Source: JAPPHA01 sp965220985
GTDB lineage: Bacteria; Pseudomonadota; Alphaproteobacteria; Rhodobacterales; Rhodobacteraceae
NCBI GenBank assembly: GCA_965220985.1
Contig: OZ244854.1
Span: 868,001 to 932,000, forward strand
DNA length: 64,000 bases
Direction of reading: 5' to 3'
Position 1 is the stretch's first letter. The number at the start of each line of letters is the position of its first letter. A program made the position numbers and the translations under genes. The notes below the pieces were generated by a model. It was not told the origin of the DNA, did no database searches, and saw only the letters and a program-made list of their open reading frames with translations. Positions 1-7,956 of the stretch are shown piece after piece.

Positions 1-215
1 AAGCGGGCGATATCATCATCCCCTTGAAATCAGGGGTGATTTCCCGGGACCAGATCAAGGGCGACCTCTACGATCTTGTCCCCGGAAAGATCGGACGCAG
101 TTCAAGCGACGAGATCACCCTCTACAAGAACGGTGGAGGTGCTCACCTCGACCTGATGACGGCACGCCACTTCCTGGATCGGTGGAAGACGATCGACGCC
201 CAACGGGAGACATGA
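1..215 (+). CDS. ornithine cyclodeaminase/mu-crystallin family protein, C-terminal part
   Basis: The reading frame is open from base 3, so the gene begins upstream of the window; about 70 C-terminal residues are visible. The segment GRSSSDEITLYKNGG resembles the conserved 'R(T)SxDEITLFKS' stretch near the end of the ornithine cyclodeaminase/mu-crystallin family, NAD(P)-dependent enzymes acting on amino or imino acids. Cyclodeaminases, ketimine reductases and alanine dehydrogenases of this fold cannot be separated from this fragment. The stop codon lies one base before the TTG of the next gene, so the two are probably co-transcribed. The family call is reasonably sure; the substrate is unknown. 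Confidence 0.7.
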   Translation, partial: AGDIIIPLKSGVISRDQIKGDLYDLVPGKIGRSSSDEITLYKNGGGAHLDLMTARHFLDRWKTIDAQRET

Positions 216-216
216 G

Positions 217-1023
217 TTGATTTCCGAAGAATCGATCGATGCCTACCAACGCGACGGCGCCATCGTGGTGCGAGGAGTGTTCACCCCATGGATCGACACG
301 ATCGAGGCCGGCATCGAGCGGAATCTGCAGGACCCAGGCCCATATGCGTCGGAGAACGCAGTCAAGGACGGCGAGGGCCGTTTCTTCGATGACTACTGCA
401 ACTGGACGCGAATCCCGGAGTTCGAGCAACTGGTGCGCGAGAGCTGTGCCGGCGAGGTTGCGGCCCGGGTGATGAAATCGAAAACGGCAGGTTTCTTCCA
501 CGACCACGTGCTGATCAAGGAATCCGGAACCCCCAAGGCGACCCCTTGGCACCAGGACTCGCCGTACTATTTCATCGACAGCGAGCAGACCGTCAGCATG
601 TGGATCCCAGTCGATCCGGTGCGATCCGCCAGTCTGCGGCTGATTGCGGGTTCGCATCGATGGGATGGCATGGTCAGGCCGGTCAGCTGGGCTGACGACA
701 GCGACTTCTACGACAAGAACGGCGCACCTGAGTGGATCGACGTCCCCGACCCCGACGGATCACCGGGTGACATGCGCATCCTCGAATGGTCACTCGAGCC
801 CGGTGATGCGGTACTGTTTCACTATCGGACCGTGCACGGTGCCCGAGGCAACCCCGGTGGCGCCCGACGGCGCGTTCTGTCGCTGCGCTGGTTCGGCGAC
901 GATGCGCGATTCGTCGAACGTCCAGGCCGGACATCGCCGCCATTTCCAGGCCACGGCATGACCGACGGCCAAAGACCCAGGGAGGACTGGTTTCCGATCA
1001 TTTGGAGCGAAGGCAATGCGTGA
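217..1023 (+). CDS. phytanoyl-CoA dioxygenase (PhyH) family protein
   Basis: A 268-residue protein with the architecture of PhyH-type Fe(II)/2-oxoglutarate dioxygenases, which hydroxylate small organic substrates. The iron triad is visible as H112-x-D114 (PWHQDSPY) and H207 (TVHGARGN), with nearby arginines (R210, R217-R219) able to bind 2-oxoglutarate. The only start consistent with the preceding gene is TTG at 217, immediately after its stop; the ATG overlapping that stop is in a dead frame. Coupling to a cyclodeaminase-family gene suggests an amino-acid-derived substrate such as an ectoine- or proline-like compound, but that is inference. Length is normal for the family. Confidence 0.8.
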   Translation: MISEESIDAYQRDGAIVVRGVFTPWIDTIEAGIERNLQDPGPYASENAVKDGEGRFFDDYCNWTRIPEFEQLVRESCAGEVAARVMKSKTAGFFHDHVLIKESGTPKATPWHQDSPYYFIDSEQTVSMWIPVDPVRSASLRLIAGSHRWDGMVRPVSWADDSDFYDKNGAPEWIDVPDPDGSPGDMRILEWSLEPGDAVLFHYRTVHGARGNPGGARRRVLSLRWFGDDARFVERPGRTSPPFPGHGMTDGQRPREDWFPIIWSEGNA

Positions 1024-1094
1024 CGGCCGGAACTGGCGCTGGCCATTCTGCACCAATCTGTCTCCCCGCGAACCATTGTCAGTCCATAGCGCCC

Positions 1095-2615
1095 ATGCAG
1101 CACCTGCCCTTTGACAACAGCTACACCCGTCTTCCGGAGCGCTTTTTCGCCCGCGTGCAACCCGACTGCCCGCCGGCTCCAAGCCTGATCCGGCTGAACC
1201 GCGACCTCGCAAAGCAGATTGGCCTCGATTCCAGCTGGCTGCAGTCGGATGCCGGAATCGCGATGCTCTCGGGCAAGGATCTGCCCGATGAAGCCGATTC
1301 CATTGCCATGGCCTACGCCGGTCACCAATTCGGCGGTTGGGTCCCGCAGCTCGGGGACGGTCGCGCCTTGCTGCTCGGCGAAGTCGTCGGACCCGACGGC
1401 GTCCGCCGCGACATCCAGCTCAAGGGTTCCGGACGAACGCCGTTTTCCCGCATGGGCGATGGCAAGGCTCCGCTTGGACCGGTCTTGAGGGAGTACATCG
1501 TCAGCGAAGCCATGGCGGCACTGGGTGTCCCCACCTCTCGGTCACTGGCTGCCGTCGCAACGGGCGAGCCGGTTCGCCGGGAGACGATCCTGCCGGGTGC
1601 GGTCCTCACGCGGGTCGCAACAAGCCACGTCCGCGTGGGAACCTTCCAGTATTTCCACGCCCGCAACGACCTCGACGGAATCAAGGCGCTGGCCGATTAC
1701 GTGATCGAACGGCACTTTCCCGAATTTGACCCCGGAGCCGACCAACAGCCGTATCACGACCTGCTCTCAAGCGTGATCAAACGGCAAGCGACCCTGATCG
1801 CGCGCTGGATGGGGCTTGGCTTCATTCACGGGGTCATGAACACCGACAACATGCAGATCGCCGGCGAGACAATCGACTACGGTCCATGTGCCTTCATGGA
1901 GGCCTTCCATCCCGGCACAGTCTTCAGTTCGATCGATTTCAAGGGACGTTACTCGTGGATCAACCAGCCGGCCATCGGAGAGTGGAACCTGGCGCGCTTT
2001 GCAGAAACGCTCCTCCCTTTTCTCGATCCGCTCTCCCAGGATTCGGCCGTCGCGCAAGCCCAGGAGGCGCTGGCGCATTTCGGGACCGCATTCTCTGCCG
2101 AACTGACGGACGTGTTCGCGCAAAAATTCGGTCTGATCGGCGATCCGAACGAAGCCGAGCGGCAGTCATTCATCGACTCGACGTTCAAGCTCCTCGCGGA
2201 CCAGAAAGTCGATTTCACCTGCTTCTTCACGGGCCTGACCCGGATCGCCGACGAATTGACGCAAGACGGGAAGTCCTCGCCCAGCGCCGCGCCCGAGTCG
2301 TTTCGTTCGCTCTTTGCCGAGGCGACGTCGGCCGATGAATGGGTTGGCGGCTGGGCGACCGCATTCAACTCGGAGTCGATCCGCGTTCCAGCCGTTGAGC
2401 GGGTCGCAGCCATGCGAAAAGCGAACCCGGTCCTCATCCCCCGCAACCATCGGGTGGAAGAGGCAATTCGACACGCAATGGAGGGCGATTTCGCGGCATT
2501 TCACCGGCTCGTCGATGCCCTGAAGTCGCCTTGCGAAGAACGAGATGAATACGCCGACCTCGAAAGTCCTGCGCAAGGCGATGAAGTGGTCTGTCAGACC
2601 TTTTGCGGAACCTGA
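1095..2615 (+). CDS. selO: protein adenylyltransferase SelO (YdiU/UPF0061 family)
   Basis: This 506-residue protein matches SelO, a pseudokinase-fold enzyme that transfers AMP from ATP to Ser/Thr/Tyr of target proteins under oxidative stress. Recognisable blocks are the N-terminal LPFDNSY, YAGHQFGGWVPQLGDGRA (about 74-91), the nucleotide-contact lysine in LKGSGRTPFSR (109-119) and the metal/catalytic HGVMNTDN (245-252). The tail ends in FCGT, so the conserved redox cysteine that replaces vertebrate selenocysteine is present and the protein is complete. The ATG at 1095 is chosen because family homology starts there; an upstream in-frame extension to 1002 overlaps the previous gene and has no homology. 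It appears to be a stand-alone housekeeping gene. Confidence 0.92.
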   Translation: MQHLPFDNSYTRLPERFFARVQPDCPPAPSLIRLNRDLAKQIGLDSSWLQSDAGIAMLSGKDLPDEADSIAMAYAGHQFGGWVPQLGDGRALLLGEVVGPDGVRRDIQLKGSGRTPFSRMGDGKAPLGPVLREYIVSEAMAALGVPTSRSLAAVATGEPVRRETILPGAVLTRVATSHVRVGTFQYFHARNDLDGIKALADYVIERHFPEFDPGADQQPYHDLLSSVIKRQATLIARWMGLGFIHGVMNTDNMQIAGETIDYGPCAFMEAFHPGTVFSSIDFKGRYSWINQPAIGEWNLARFAETLLPFLDPLSQDSAVAQAQEALAHFGTAFSAELTDVFAQKFGLIGDPNEAERQSFIDSTFKLLADQKVDFTCFFTGLTRIADELTQDGKSSPSAAPESFRSLFAEATSADEWVGGWATAFNSESIRVPAVERVAAMRKANPVLIPRNHRVEEAIRHAMEGDFAAFHRLVDALKSPCEERDEYADLESPAQGDEVVCQTFCGT

Positions 2616-2680
2616 GGAACAACGGCCCCGACCGATGACGCGTCTCGGGCCTTGGCACGGATACATGGGAGACATGCTCG

Positions 2681-3670
2681 ATGGCGACCGAACACGATGC
2701 CAGCATGATGGAAAATCTGTACTGGTGGGGGATACCGACGCTCTTTCGTTGCGAGGCGGCAGAGCCTGAAGGACACGACATCGTTCTCGCAGGCGTCCCT
2801 CATTCGACGGGGAACGGAACCACCGAGCGCGATCAGCATCTCGGGCCGCGCGCAGTGAGAAACATCTCGGCGCTGCAGCGGCGGGTTCATGGTCAATTCG
2901 AGCTCGACCCTTGGCGTTCGGCTTCGATATGCGACATTGGTGACGTACCTTTTCCGAAGGCGAACGACAACGAGGACTGCATCGAGAGAATTACCGACTT
3001 CTATTCGCGCATCGATCGCGCGGGCGCTCGACCGGTATCCATCGGCGGCGATCATTCAGTGACCGGCGGAATACTTCAGGCCCTCGGCGGCGGACAGATC
3101 GCGAAAGGGCAGCCAGTCTCGCTCCTTCACCTCGATGCCCATACGGACGTCTTCACCAAGGTCGATCATTTTCTCGGTGCCCGCAAATCAGCCGCTCACT
3201 GGGCGGCCTATCTTGCCGACCAGGGCCAAGTCGTGCCGCAACGCTCAATCCAGGTTGGACTTCGCGGTCATCCAAGGACCCTCGACTGGCTGCAGCCCGC
3301 CTACGATTACGGATACAACATCGTGACCATGGCCGAGTTTCGGACGCGTGGCATCGAAGACGTTTGTGCCGAGATCAGGGAATGCCTGGATGGTCACCCG
3401 GTCTACATCACCTTCGATCTCGACTGCCTCGATCCGACCATTGCACCGGCAGTCGCCAACATCGAGCCCGGCGTCGGCGGGTTTTCGGTCGACGAGGCCT
3501 TCAAGCTGCTTCACGCCGCCAGGGGGATGAACATCATCGGAGGCGATGTCGTCTGCCTGATGCCGACCAAGGACAGCCCGAACCAGATCACGGCAATGGT
3601 TGCGGCTTCGGTCATGTTCGAGATGATCTCCCTGATTGCGGAGAACGTCGCGCGCCAAAAGACAGGCTGA
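2681..3670 (+). CDS. ureohydrolase (agmatinase/arginase family)
   Basis: This 329-residue binuclear-metal hydrolase splits urea from a guanidino compound. Metal-ligand motifs are present in order: GGDHS (122-126), DAHTD (152-156) and DLDCLDP (246-252). The third motif usually reads DIDxxDP, so the geometry is retained. The canonical 'APGTGTPEPGG' loop that contacts substrate is replaced by APAVANIEPGVGG, which argues that the substrate differs from agmatine. It follows SelO by 65 bases and may have its own promoter. Possible substrates include agmatine, guanidinobutyrate, guanidinopropionate or formiminoglutamate; the sequence does not decide. A second, distinct family member lies at 49.3 kb. 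Confidence 0.85.
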   Translation: MATEHDASMMENLYWWGIPTLFRCEAAEPEGHDIVLAGVPHSTGNGTTERDQHLGPRAVRNISALQRRVHGQFELDPWRSASICDIGDVPFPKANDNEDCIERITDFYSRIDRAGARPVSIGGDHSVTGGILQALGGGQIAKGQPVSLLHLDAHTDVFTKVDHFLGARKSAAHWAAYLADQGQVVPQRSIQVGLRGHPRTLDWLQPAYDYGYNIVTMAEFRTRGIEDVCAEIRECLDGHPVYITFDLDCLDPTIAPAVANIEPGVGGFSVDEAFKLLHAARGMNIIGGDVVCLMPTKDSPNQITAMVAASVMFEMISLIAENVARQKTG

Positions 3671-3969
3671 TGGTCGAACCGTCGCGCCTCTTCGGGTCAC
3701 ACGCATACCTTGCAAGGCAATTGTCCCATCAGAGTCGCATCAGGCAACGGCAGGGCGCGTCCGGTCCTCGCGTTCGAGAAACCGAAGAGGCACGAAACCA
3801 TTCCTCGTCATCAAGTCGTGTGCGGGTGCTGTCCAGGCGTCCGACAGAAGGCCTGGCTGTCCATGTCAACTGACGTTCATCTGCGTTCGCGTTCGGTCAT
3901 CATTGGCCATCGGGCCACGGCCGCACCATCGCGACGTTGTCGACAGCCTCACTTTCAAAGATTCGCGCC
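3671..3969. other. intergenic region, no gene seen
   Basis: About 300 bases between the ureohydrolase and the Gfo/Idh/MocA gene. Open frames here are short, overlap each other and resemble no family. No clear terminator hairpin or promoter stands out. Confidence 0.4.
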
Positions 3970-5061
3970 ATGACCGATACGGCACGATACGGACTCGTCG
4001 GTTGCGGGATGATGGGACAGGAACACATCCGCAATGTCGCCCTTTTGTCCCGTGCCGAAATTGTCGCGCTGTTTGACCCCGACCCGGACATGCTAGCTCA
4101 AGCCCAGGCGCTGGTGCCGGACGCAGCAGTTGCTCTGTCCTTCAGCGAACTGATCAATCGCCCTGATCTCGACGCCATCGTGGTCGCGTCGCCAAACCAT
4201 CTGCATCTTGATCAGTTGGAAGCGATCATGGGCACGCGACCCGTGCCCGTGCTGGTCGAAAAGCCTGCGTTCACGTCGCCGGATCAGGTCTCTAGGGTGC
4301 GCCAGCTTGAAGAGCAGGCATGTTCCCCAATTTGGGTTGCGATGGAATATCGCTACATGCCGCCGATCGCGCAGTTCCTCGAGAAAATGCAGGACGCGAC
4401 CGGCGGCGTGAAGATGCTGACCATCCGCGAGCACCGGTTTCCGTTCCTGTCCAAGGTCGGAAACTGGAACCGATTGTCATGCCTGACCGGTGGAACCCTC
4501 GTCGAAAAATGCTGTCATTTCTTTGACTTGATGCGCCACGCCATCGGCGAGGAGCCGGTTCGGGTGATGGCGTCAGCCGGCCAGGACGTCAATCATCTGG
4601 ACGAAACGGTTGGAAACACGCCATCTGACATCATCGACAATGCCTTCGTGATCGTGGATTTCGCCAACGGCGTTCGCGCCATGCTCGATCTGTGCATGTA
4701 TTCGGAAGGGTCACGGTTCCAGGAGGAAATCACTGCCGTTGGCCCAGGGGGACGAATTGATGCGTTCATTCCGGGTCCGACGCGGTTCTGGCCGGATCAC
4801 CTCGGCCCGCCGCCGGTCGCAAGGGTTGTGACCAGCCCGCGGTCACGACAAGGCGGGGAGACGGTTGAAATCCCGATCGATCCCACTCTTCTTGCCTCTG
4901 GCGACCACAACGGGGCGACCTACTACCAGCACCTCCTGTTTCTGAAGACCGTGCTGTACGGCCGCAAGCCGGAGGTCAGTCTCGGCGACGGCATCGAGGC
5001 GGTGAGGATCGGCCAAGCGGCTCAGCTCTCTGCGGCGCAACACAAGGTCGTCGAACTCTGA
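3970..5061 (+). CDS. Gfo/Idh/MocA family oxidoreductase
   Basis: This 363-residue NAD(P)-dependent dehydrogenase has a Rossmann start, GLVGCGMMGQEH (8-19), and the catalytic lysine motif EKP (97-99). The C-terminal domain carries GGTLVEKCCHFFDLMRH (174-190), in which D186 and H190 (or H183) would complete the active site. The family oxidises or reduces sugars, inositols and related polyols. The ATG at 3970 starts the Rossmann strand directly; an upstream start at 3937 adds unconserved residues. It stands alone on the plus strand with no transporter attached. The EKCCHFFD block is typical of the inositol/sugar-acid dehydrogenase branch, but the substrate is not known. Confidence 0.85.
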   Translation: MTDTARYGLVGCGMMGQEHIRNVALLSRAEIVALFDPDPDMLAQAQALVPDAAVALSFSELINRPDLDAIVVASPNHLHLDQLEAIMGTRPVPVLVEKPAFTSPDQVSRVRQLEEQACSPIWVAMEYRYMPPIAQFLEKMQDATGGVKMLTIREHRFPFLSKVGNWNRLSCLTGGTLVEKCCHFFDLMRHAIGEEPVRVMASAGQDVNHLDETVGNTPSDIIDNAFVIVDFANGVRAMLDLCMYSEGSRFQEEITAVGPGGRIDAFIPGPTRFWPDHLGPPPVARVVTSPRSRQGGETVEIPIDPTLLASGDHNGATYYQHLLFLKTVLYGRKPEVSLGDGIEAVRIGQAAQLSAAQHKVVEL

Positions 5062-5069
5062 GCGATACG

Positions 5070-5187
5070 CCTGCAATTTCGATGCCCGCTTTGCGTGCGA
5101 GTGAAAAACCTGTGACCGTTGTTGGACGGCCTTGCCGAGACTGCACCGCTCTTTCAGCCCGGCTGCGTGGAATCGAGGTTCATAGAT
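5070..5187 (-). pseudogene. RelE/StbE-type toxin, 5' remnant
   Basis: Downstream of the antitoxin at 5180-5428, the minus strand encodes YEPRFHAAGLKERCSLGKAVQQ, closely resembling the N-terminus of StbE/RelE toxins (typically MYExRFHxxALKEWxKLxxxVQ). The expected start codon reads ATC, the similarity fades after about 20 residues, and the neighbouring oxidoreductase ends at 5061, leaving no room for the rest of the roughly 90-residue toxin including its catalytic C-terminus. The ATG overlapping the antitoxin stop is in another frame and hits a stop quickly. I read it as an inactivated toxin; identification rests on motif memory of a short stretch. Confidence 0.5.
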
Positions 5188-5428
5188 CTTCCGGGGAGAC
5201 ACTCACAAAGGGGCCATCGGAGCGAGCATCTGCCAGCGCGTTCAGTTCGGCATTCTCCAGTCGTTCCATGATCGCGGCGTATTCATCGGCAGGAACGCAA
5301 TAAAAGACCGGGGTGTTGCGGTTGAGGATCGCGATCGCCGCCCCATCGCCAGAGGCGACGGTTGCCATCGGGTTTTTCTTCAACTCGCTCACGCTGGCGG
5401 TTGTCTTGGCGTGAATTTCACGTGCCAT
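5180..5428 (-). CDS. type II antitoxin, Phd/YefM (StbD-like) family
   Basis: This 82-residue protein begins MAREIHAKTTASVSELKKNP, the typical Phd/YefM/StbD DNA-binding N-terminus ('VSELKKNP'), followed by VASGDGAAIAILNRNTPVFYCV and a charged C-terminal arm that would normally clamp the toxin. The ATG at 5428 is preferred over an upstream TTG because homology begins there and a GGAG box precedes it. Its stop overlaps an ATG (ATGA), the usual coupling to a downstream toxin, but that toxin is now a fragment, so this is an orphan antitoxin. A palindrome just upstream is a likely self-binding site. Confidence 0.75.
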   Translation of the reverse strand: MAREIHAKTTASVSELKKNPMATVASGDGAAIAILNRNTPVFYCVPADEYAAIMERLENAELNALADARSDGPFVSVSPEDL

Positions 5429-5444
5429 GGCGTTTCGCTCCGTA

Positions 5445-5458
5445 TTGTTGCGCGACAA
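5445..5458. promoter_or_regulatory. 14-bp palindrome, probable antitoxin autoregulatory operator
   Basis: TTGTTGCGCGACAA reads as a perfect inverted repeat (TTGT-N-GCGC-N-ACAA) 17 bases upstream of the antitoxin ATG. Phd/YefM proteins repress their own promoters through such palindromes. The functional assignment is inferred from position and symmetry. Confidence 0.5.
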
Positions 5459-5564
5459 TCAATCTGACAGTTCCGCGATACGACTGAGTTTCCCTTCCGG
5501 GGGGTGCTCCATTTGACGTCGTCGACCCGGCGAATAGGTCGTCTGCAAACCATTTTCGACAAAA

Positions 5565-5760
5565 GTGAGCAGAGTGCCCGGACGCTGCATCAACGACAGT
5601 CAGATGAGGCTGTTCGTGTCATATAACAGAACTCACTACGTGGAAACGGCCGCCGCCAAGGCGGGCGTCAGCGAAGCATCAGGCTACCGGATCAAGCAGC
5701 ACCGGCGTCTGCCGTCACAGAAACGCGAGCCAAGGAAATTGAATCGATGTATCGGAAACT
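5565..5760 (+). pseudogene. IS21-family transposase IstA, N-terminal fragment
   Basis: About 55 residues starting GTG at 5565 (VPGRCINDSQMRLFV, then TAAAKAGVSEASGYRIKQ and RLPSQKREPR) match the helix-turn-helix N-terminus of IS21-family IstA. The full protein is about 500 residues with a DDE catalytic core; here similarity ends near 5735 and random sequence follows to a stop at 5837. No IstB helper gene and no terminal repeat were found. It marks an old insertion that was later deleted, in a stretch where every gene is broken or orphaned. Confidence 0.65.
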
Positions 5761-5914
5761 TGGCAGGCCATCGCTCGAGAAATCCTGGGCGCATTGAAAA
5801 CCATCAGGGGCAAGGCAGCATCAAGGTGCGTCGATAGAAAAGCACCTGATACGAGCATGCTGCCTTTTCGATGGCATTCAAGCCTCGACCGTGGGCTAAA
5901 TGCCTTTTATCTAT

Positions 5915-5926
5915 CCCCTAAAGGGG
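5915..5926. promoter_or_regulatory. palindrome CCCCTAAAGGGG over the ribosome binding site of the DUF433 gene
   Basis: The inverted repeat ends in AAGGGG, which serves as the Shine-Dalgarno for the ATG at 5934 (7-base spacing). A regulator bound here, or a small RNA hairpin, would hide the ribosome site. That is consistent with an autoregulated antitoxin but unproven. Confidence 0.4.
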
Positions 5927-5933
5927 AATGATT

Positions 5934-6539
5934 ATGGACGGCCAAGAACTCCCAAGTCTGACGATCAAGGAGGCGGCACACCTCGCAGGCGTGCCCAAGC
6001 GGCGAATCGAGAAAGATTGTGAGGAAGGCATCGTTCCAAGGCAAAAGCTCAAACCATGGATGCACAAAGGTGTCGCAGCGCACGTTCCTGCACTTGCCGT
6101 GGTCTATGCTTGTGCGATGAACTCGATCGGCGGCGTGAAGTTGCAAAAAGAGTCCAAACGACGAATTTGGAAGCACGTTCATACAACCAAGCCTCCCAAC
6201 TTCGGGAAGATCGAGATCACTCCTGGGCTCACGCTCAACCTTGATCCTCTTGTCGCCGAGCGTTGGGCAAGGACGCGCGACTATCTCGAAGCGCGGAGAA
6301 ATTTCTTCGCCGTCGATCCTGACATCTTTGGCGGTGAGCCCATTCTGAGGGGAACGCGCATCACATGCCGATCCGTTCTCGGTCGCATTCAAGGTGGCGA
6401 GACACTGGATGATTTGGTCAAAGACTATCCAGAGATCAGCAAAGAAGCGTTCAATGCAGCGGTGGTCTACGCAAGGACCCACCCACCTCGCGGCAGGCCG
6501 TCCGGGAAACCTTGGCATGAGACACATAAGCCAAGGTGA
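5934..6539 (+). CDS. DUF433 family antitoxin with N-terminal MerR-like helix-turn-helix
   Basis: This 201-residue protein has LTIKEAAHLAGVPKRRIEKDCEEG (about 8-31), a MerR/excisionase-like DNA-binding segment, and a C-terminal DUF433 domain (about 108-185) with the typical GGEPILRGTRITCRSVLGRIQGG and DLVKDYPEIS. DUF433 proteins are antitoxins for DUF5615 PIN-like toxins. The ATG at 5934 is preferred to 5928 because AAGGGG at 5921-5926 sits 7 bases from it but only 1 from 5928. The stop overlaps a downstream ATG (TGATG), the usual coupling, but the toxin frame is destroyed, so this is another orphan antitoxin. Confidence 0.75.
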   Translation: MDGQELPSLTIKEAAHLAGVPKRRIEKDCEEGIVPRQKLKPWMHKGVAAHVPALAVVYACAMNSIGGVKLQKESKRRIWKHVHTTKPPNFGKIEITPGLTLNLDPLVAERWARTRDYLEARRNFFAVDPDIFGGEPILRGTRITCRSVLGRIQGGETLDDLVKDYPEISKEAFNAAVVYARTHPPRGRPSGKPWHETHKPR

Positions 6540-6612
6540 TGCTGCATTTTTGGATGAATGCCCATCTCCGCTTGTTGCAAATGGACTCATTGAGCACGAC
6601 CTCTGTTTCTGA
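6539..6612 (+). pseudogene. DUF5615 PIN-like toxin remnant
   Basis: In the frame starting at 6541 the sequence reads AAFLDECPSPLVANGLIEHDLCF then stop, resembling the first strand and helix of DUF5615 PIN-like toxins ('FLxDExLSPxLA'). The coupled ATG at 6539 is one frame away, so a frameshift right after the start plus loss of the remaining 80 or so residues has inactivated the gene. The call is based on a short match and on its position directly after a DUF433 antitoxin. Confidence 0.45.
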
Positions 6613-6973
6613 TGGGCGATCGGTCCGAAATCTTCACGTCATTTGAGAAATGCATGTCATTTCCCCCCGAGTTGCTTGGAATCATCCCGAACGATATCTT
6701 GCCCGCTCCAAGATTGCGGATAGCGTCCGCCACAGCCTTGATCTGGCGAATACCGAGGTAGGACTGCTCAACTGCTTCGAAGAGCCGCTTGGCTTCTGGC
6801 GTGGATTTGAGTCCGCGAGGCGTGGGTTCAAAGAGCAAGAAGCCAACCGAAGCTTCCCGATCAGAGACAAGGCGGCCGACACTCGGTTGAGACACATGGA
6901 TCGCCTCTGCCGCACGCGTTACTGATCCCATCAAATGGGTTGCTCTGAACGCCTCCAGTTGCCGCAGATTCAT
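6587..6973 (-). pseudogene. LysR-family regulator, truncated after the DNA-binding domain
   Basis: MNLRQLEAFRATHLMGSVTRAAEAIHVSQPSVGRLV (split here by family block) is a classical LysR winged helix, followed by the linker helix (FEAVEQSYLGIRQI) and the first strand of the effector domain (ISFGMIPS). Similarity ends about residue 105; the last residues are random and the roughly 190-residue effector-binding domain is missing. The break point lies near 6650, beside the toxin remnant, suggesting a deletion joined two unrelated fragments. A truncated DNA-binding domain might still be expressed, but a functional sensor is ruled out. Start ATG at 6973 is where homology begins. Confidence 0.65.
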
Positions 6974-7008
6974 CTTTCCATCCACGGAACCACACGTGCC
7001 GGCATAGA

Positions 7009-7944
7009 CTAGTCAGCTTTGGCCATGGGAAAACCGAACAATCGTGCGGCGTTACCGCCCAACCACGCCTCTTGTGAAGCGGGCCGCAATGGCAGAGCAT
7101 CGATTTCATCCAAGGATCGCTTGATCGGCAGCATGGGCCAGTTGCTGCCCCAAAGAACACGGTCTCTCAGCAATGTGTCACCAAACTGCAAGAGCGCATC
7201 CCAACCGGAACCCGGCTTCACGAAGTTGCGGGGACGCATTCCAGCAGGGCTGATGTAGAGATTTGGATGGCGCAAGGCGACGCTGACGAGTTCCAGCACC
7301 CAGGGCCAGCCGCCATGATGGGCAATCAAAGTCAGATCGGGGAAGTCCATGGCAACCTGATCCAGCTTGGAGGGGTGGCTTGCATCGTTTCTTGCCGAAC
7401 GCAAAAGATGGGTTGAGGCATGGATGTTCACGGGAACATCCAACTCCTGGCACTTTGCGTAAATCGGGTAATAGGCCGGATCATCGGCCGTGATCCCGTT
7501 GGCATAAGGTGCGACGGATACACCTTTCAAGCCGAGTTCAACTATCGCGCGCGTGATCCGATCTGCGACATCGCTTTGTTTTGGCGAGGCGCCAGCAAGC
7601 CCGACAATCCGCTCGCCGGAGGCGTTCTGGACTTTGGCCACAATGTCATGATCCAGCGTGTCGTAGGACTGGACCACCGCTCCGTCGATGCCGCAGGCGC
7701 TGAGCATGTCCAGCATCACGGCTGCACCGCCATGTCCCACCTTGGTCAGCAGATCCGGCAGCGTCTGAACATTGTTTTCCAGGGTACTGCCCTCAAGATC
7801 CGGAAGAAAGGGATTGAGCAGTTCCGGGTTGGCGCTGCCATATCCATACATGTCCGCGTAGGTGTCGTGCTGATCCGGCGGGCTGATATAGTCGCGCGTC
7901 AGCGGCACAATGTCCGGGACCGTAACGGGGTATTCAATTCTCAT
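7009..7944 (-). CDS. amidohydrolase-2 family TIM-barrel protein
   Basis: A 311-residue protein of the amidohydrolase-2 superfamily, hydrolases or decarboxylases acting on ring or carboxylated compounds. Barrel motifs present are PVNIHAST (histidine on strand 5), LIAHHGGWPWV (strand 6) and WGSNWPM near the C-terminus. The usual N-terminal H-x-H is not evident (SPPDQHDTYADM stands there), and the conserved Asp of 'GSDWP' is Asn, so metal binding may be altered. The gene starts 12 bases after the acyl-CoA synthetase gene, so both are translated from one transcript; a lactone or CoA-linked acid hydrolysis step would fit, as inference. Confidence 0.75.
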   Translation of the reverse strand: MRIEYPVTVPDIVPLTRDYISPPDQHDTYADMYGYGSANPELLNPFLPDLEGSTLENNVQTLPDLLTKVGHGGAAVMLDMLSACGIDGAVVQSYDTLDHDIVAKVQNASGERIVGLAGASPKQSDVADRITRAIVELGLKGVSVAPYANGITADDPAYYPIYAKCQELDVPVNIHASTHLLRSARNDASHPSKLDQVAMDFPDLTLIAHHGGWPWVLELVSVALRHPNLYISPAGMRPRNFVKPGSGWDALLQFGDTLLRDRVLWGSNWPMLPIKRSLDEIDALPLRPASQEAWLGGNAARLFGFPMAKAD

Positions 7945-7956
7945 GGTTCGACCTGC

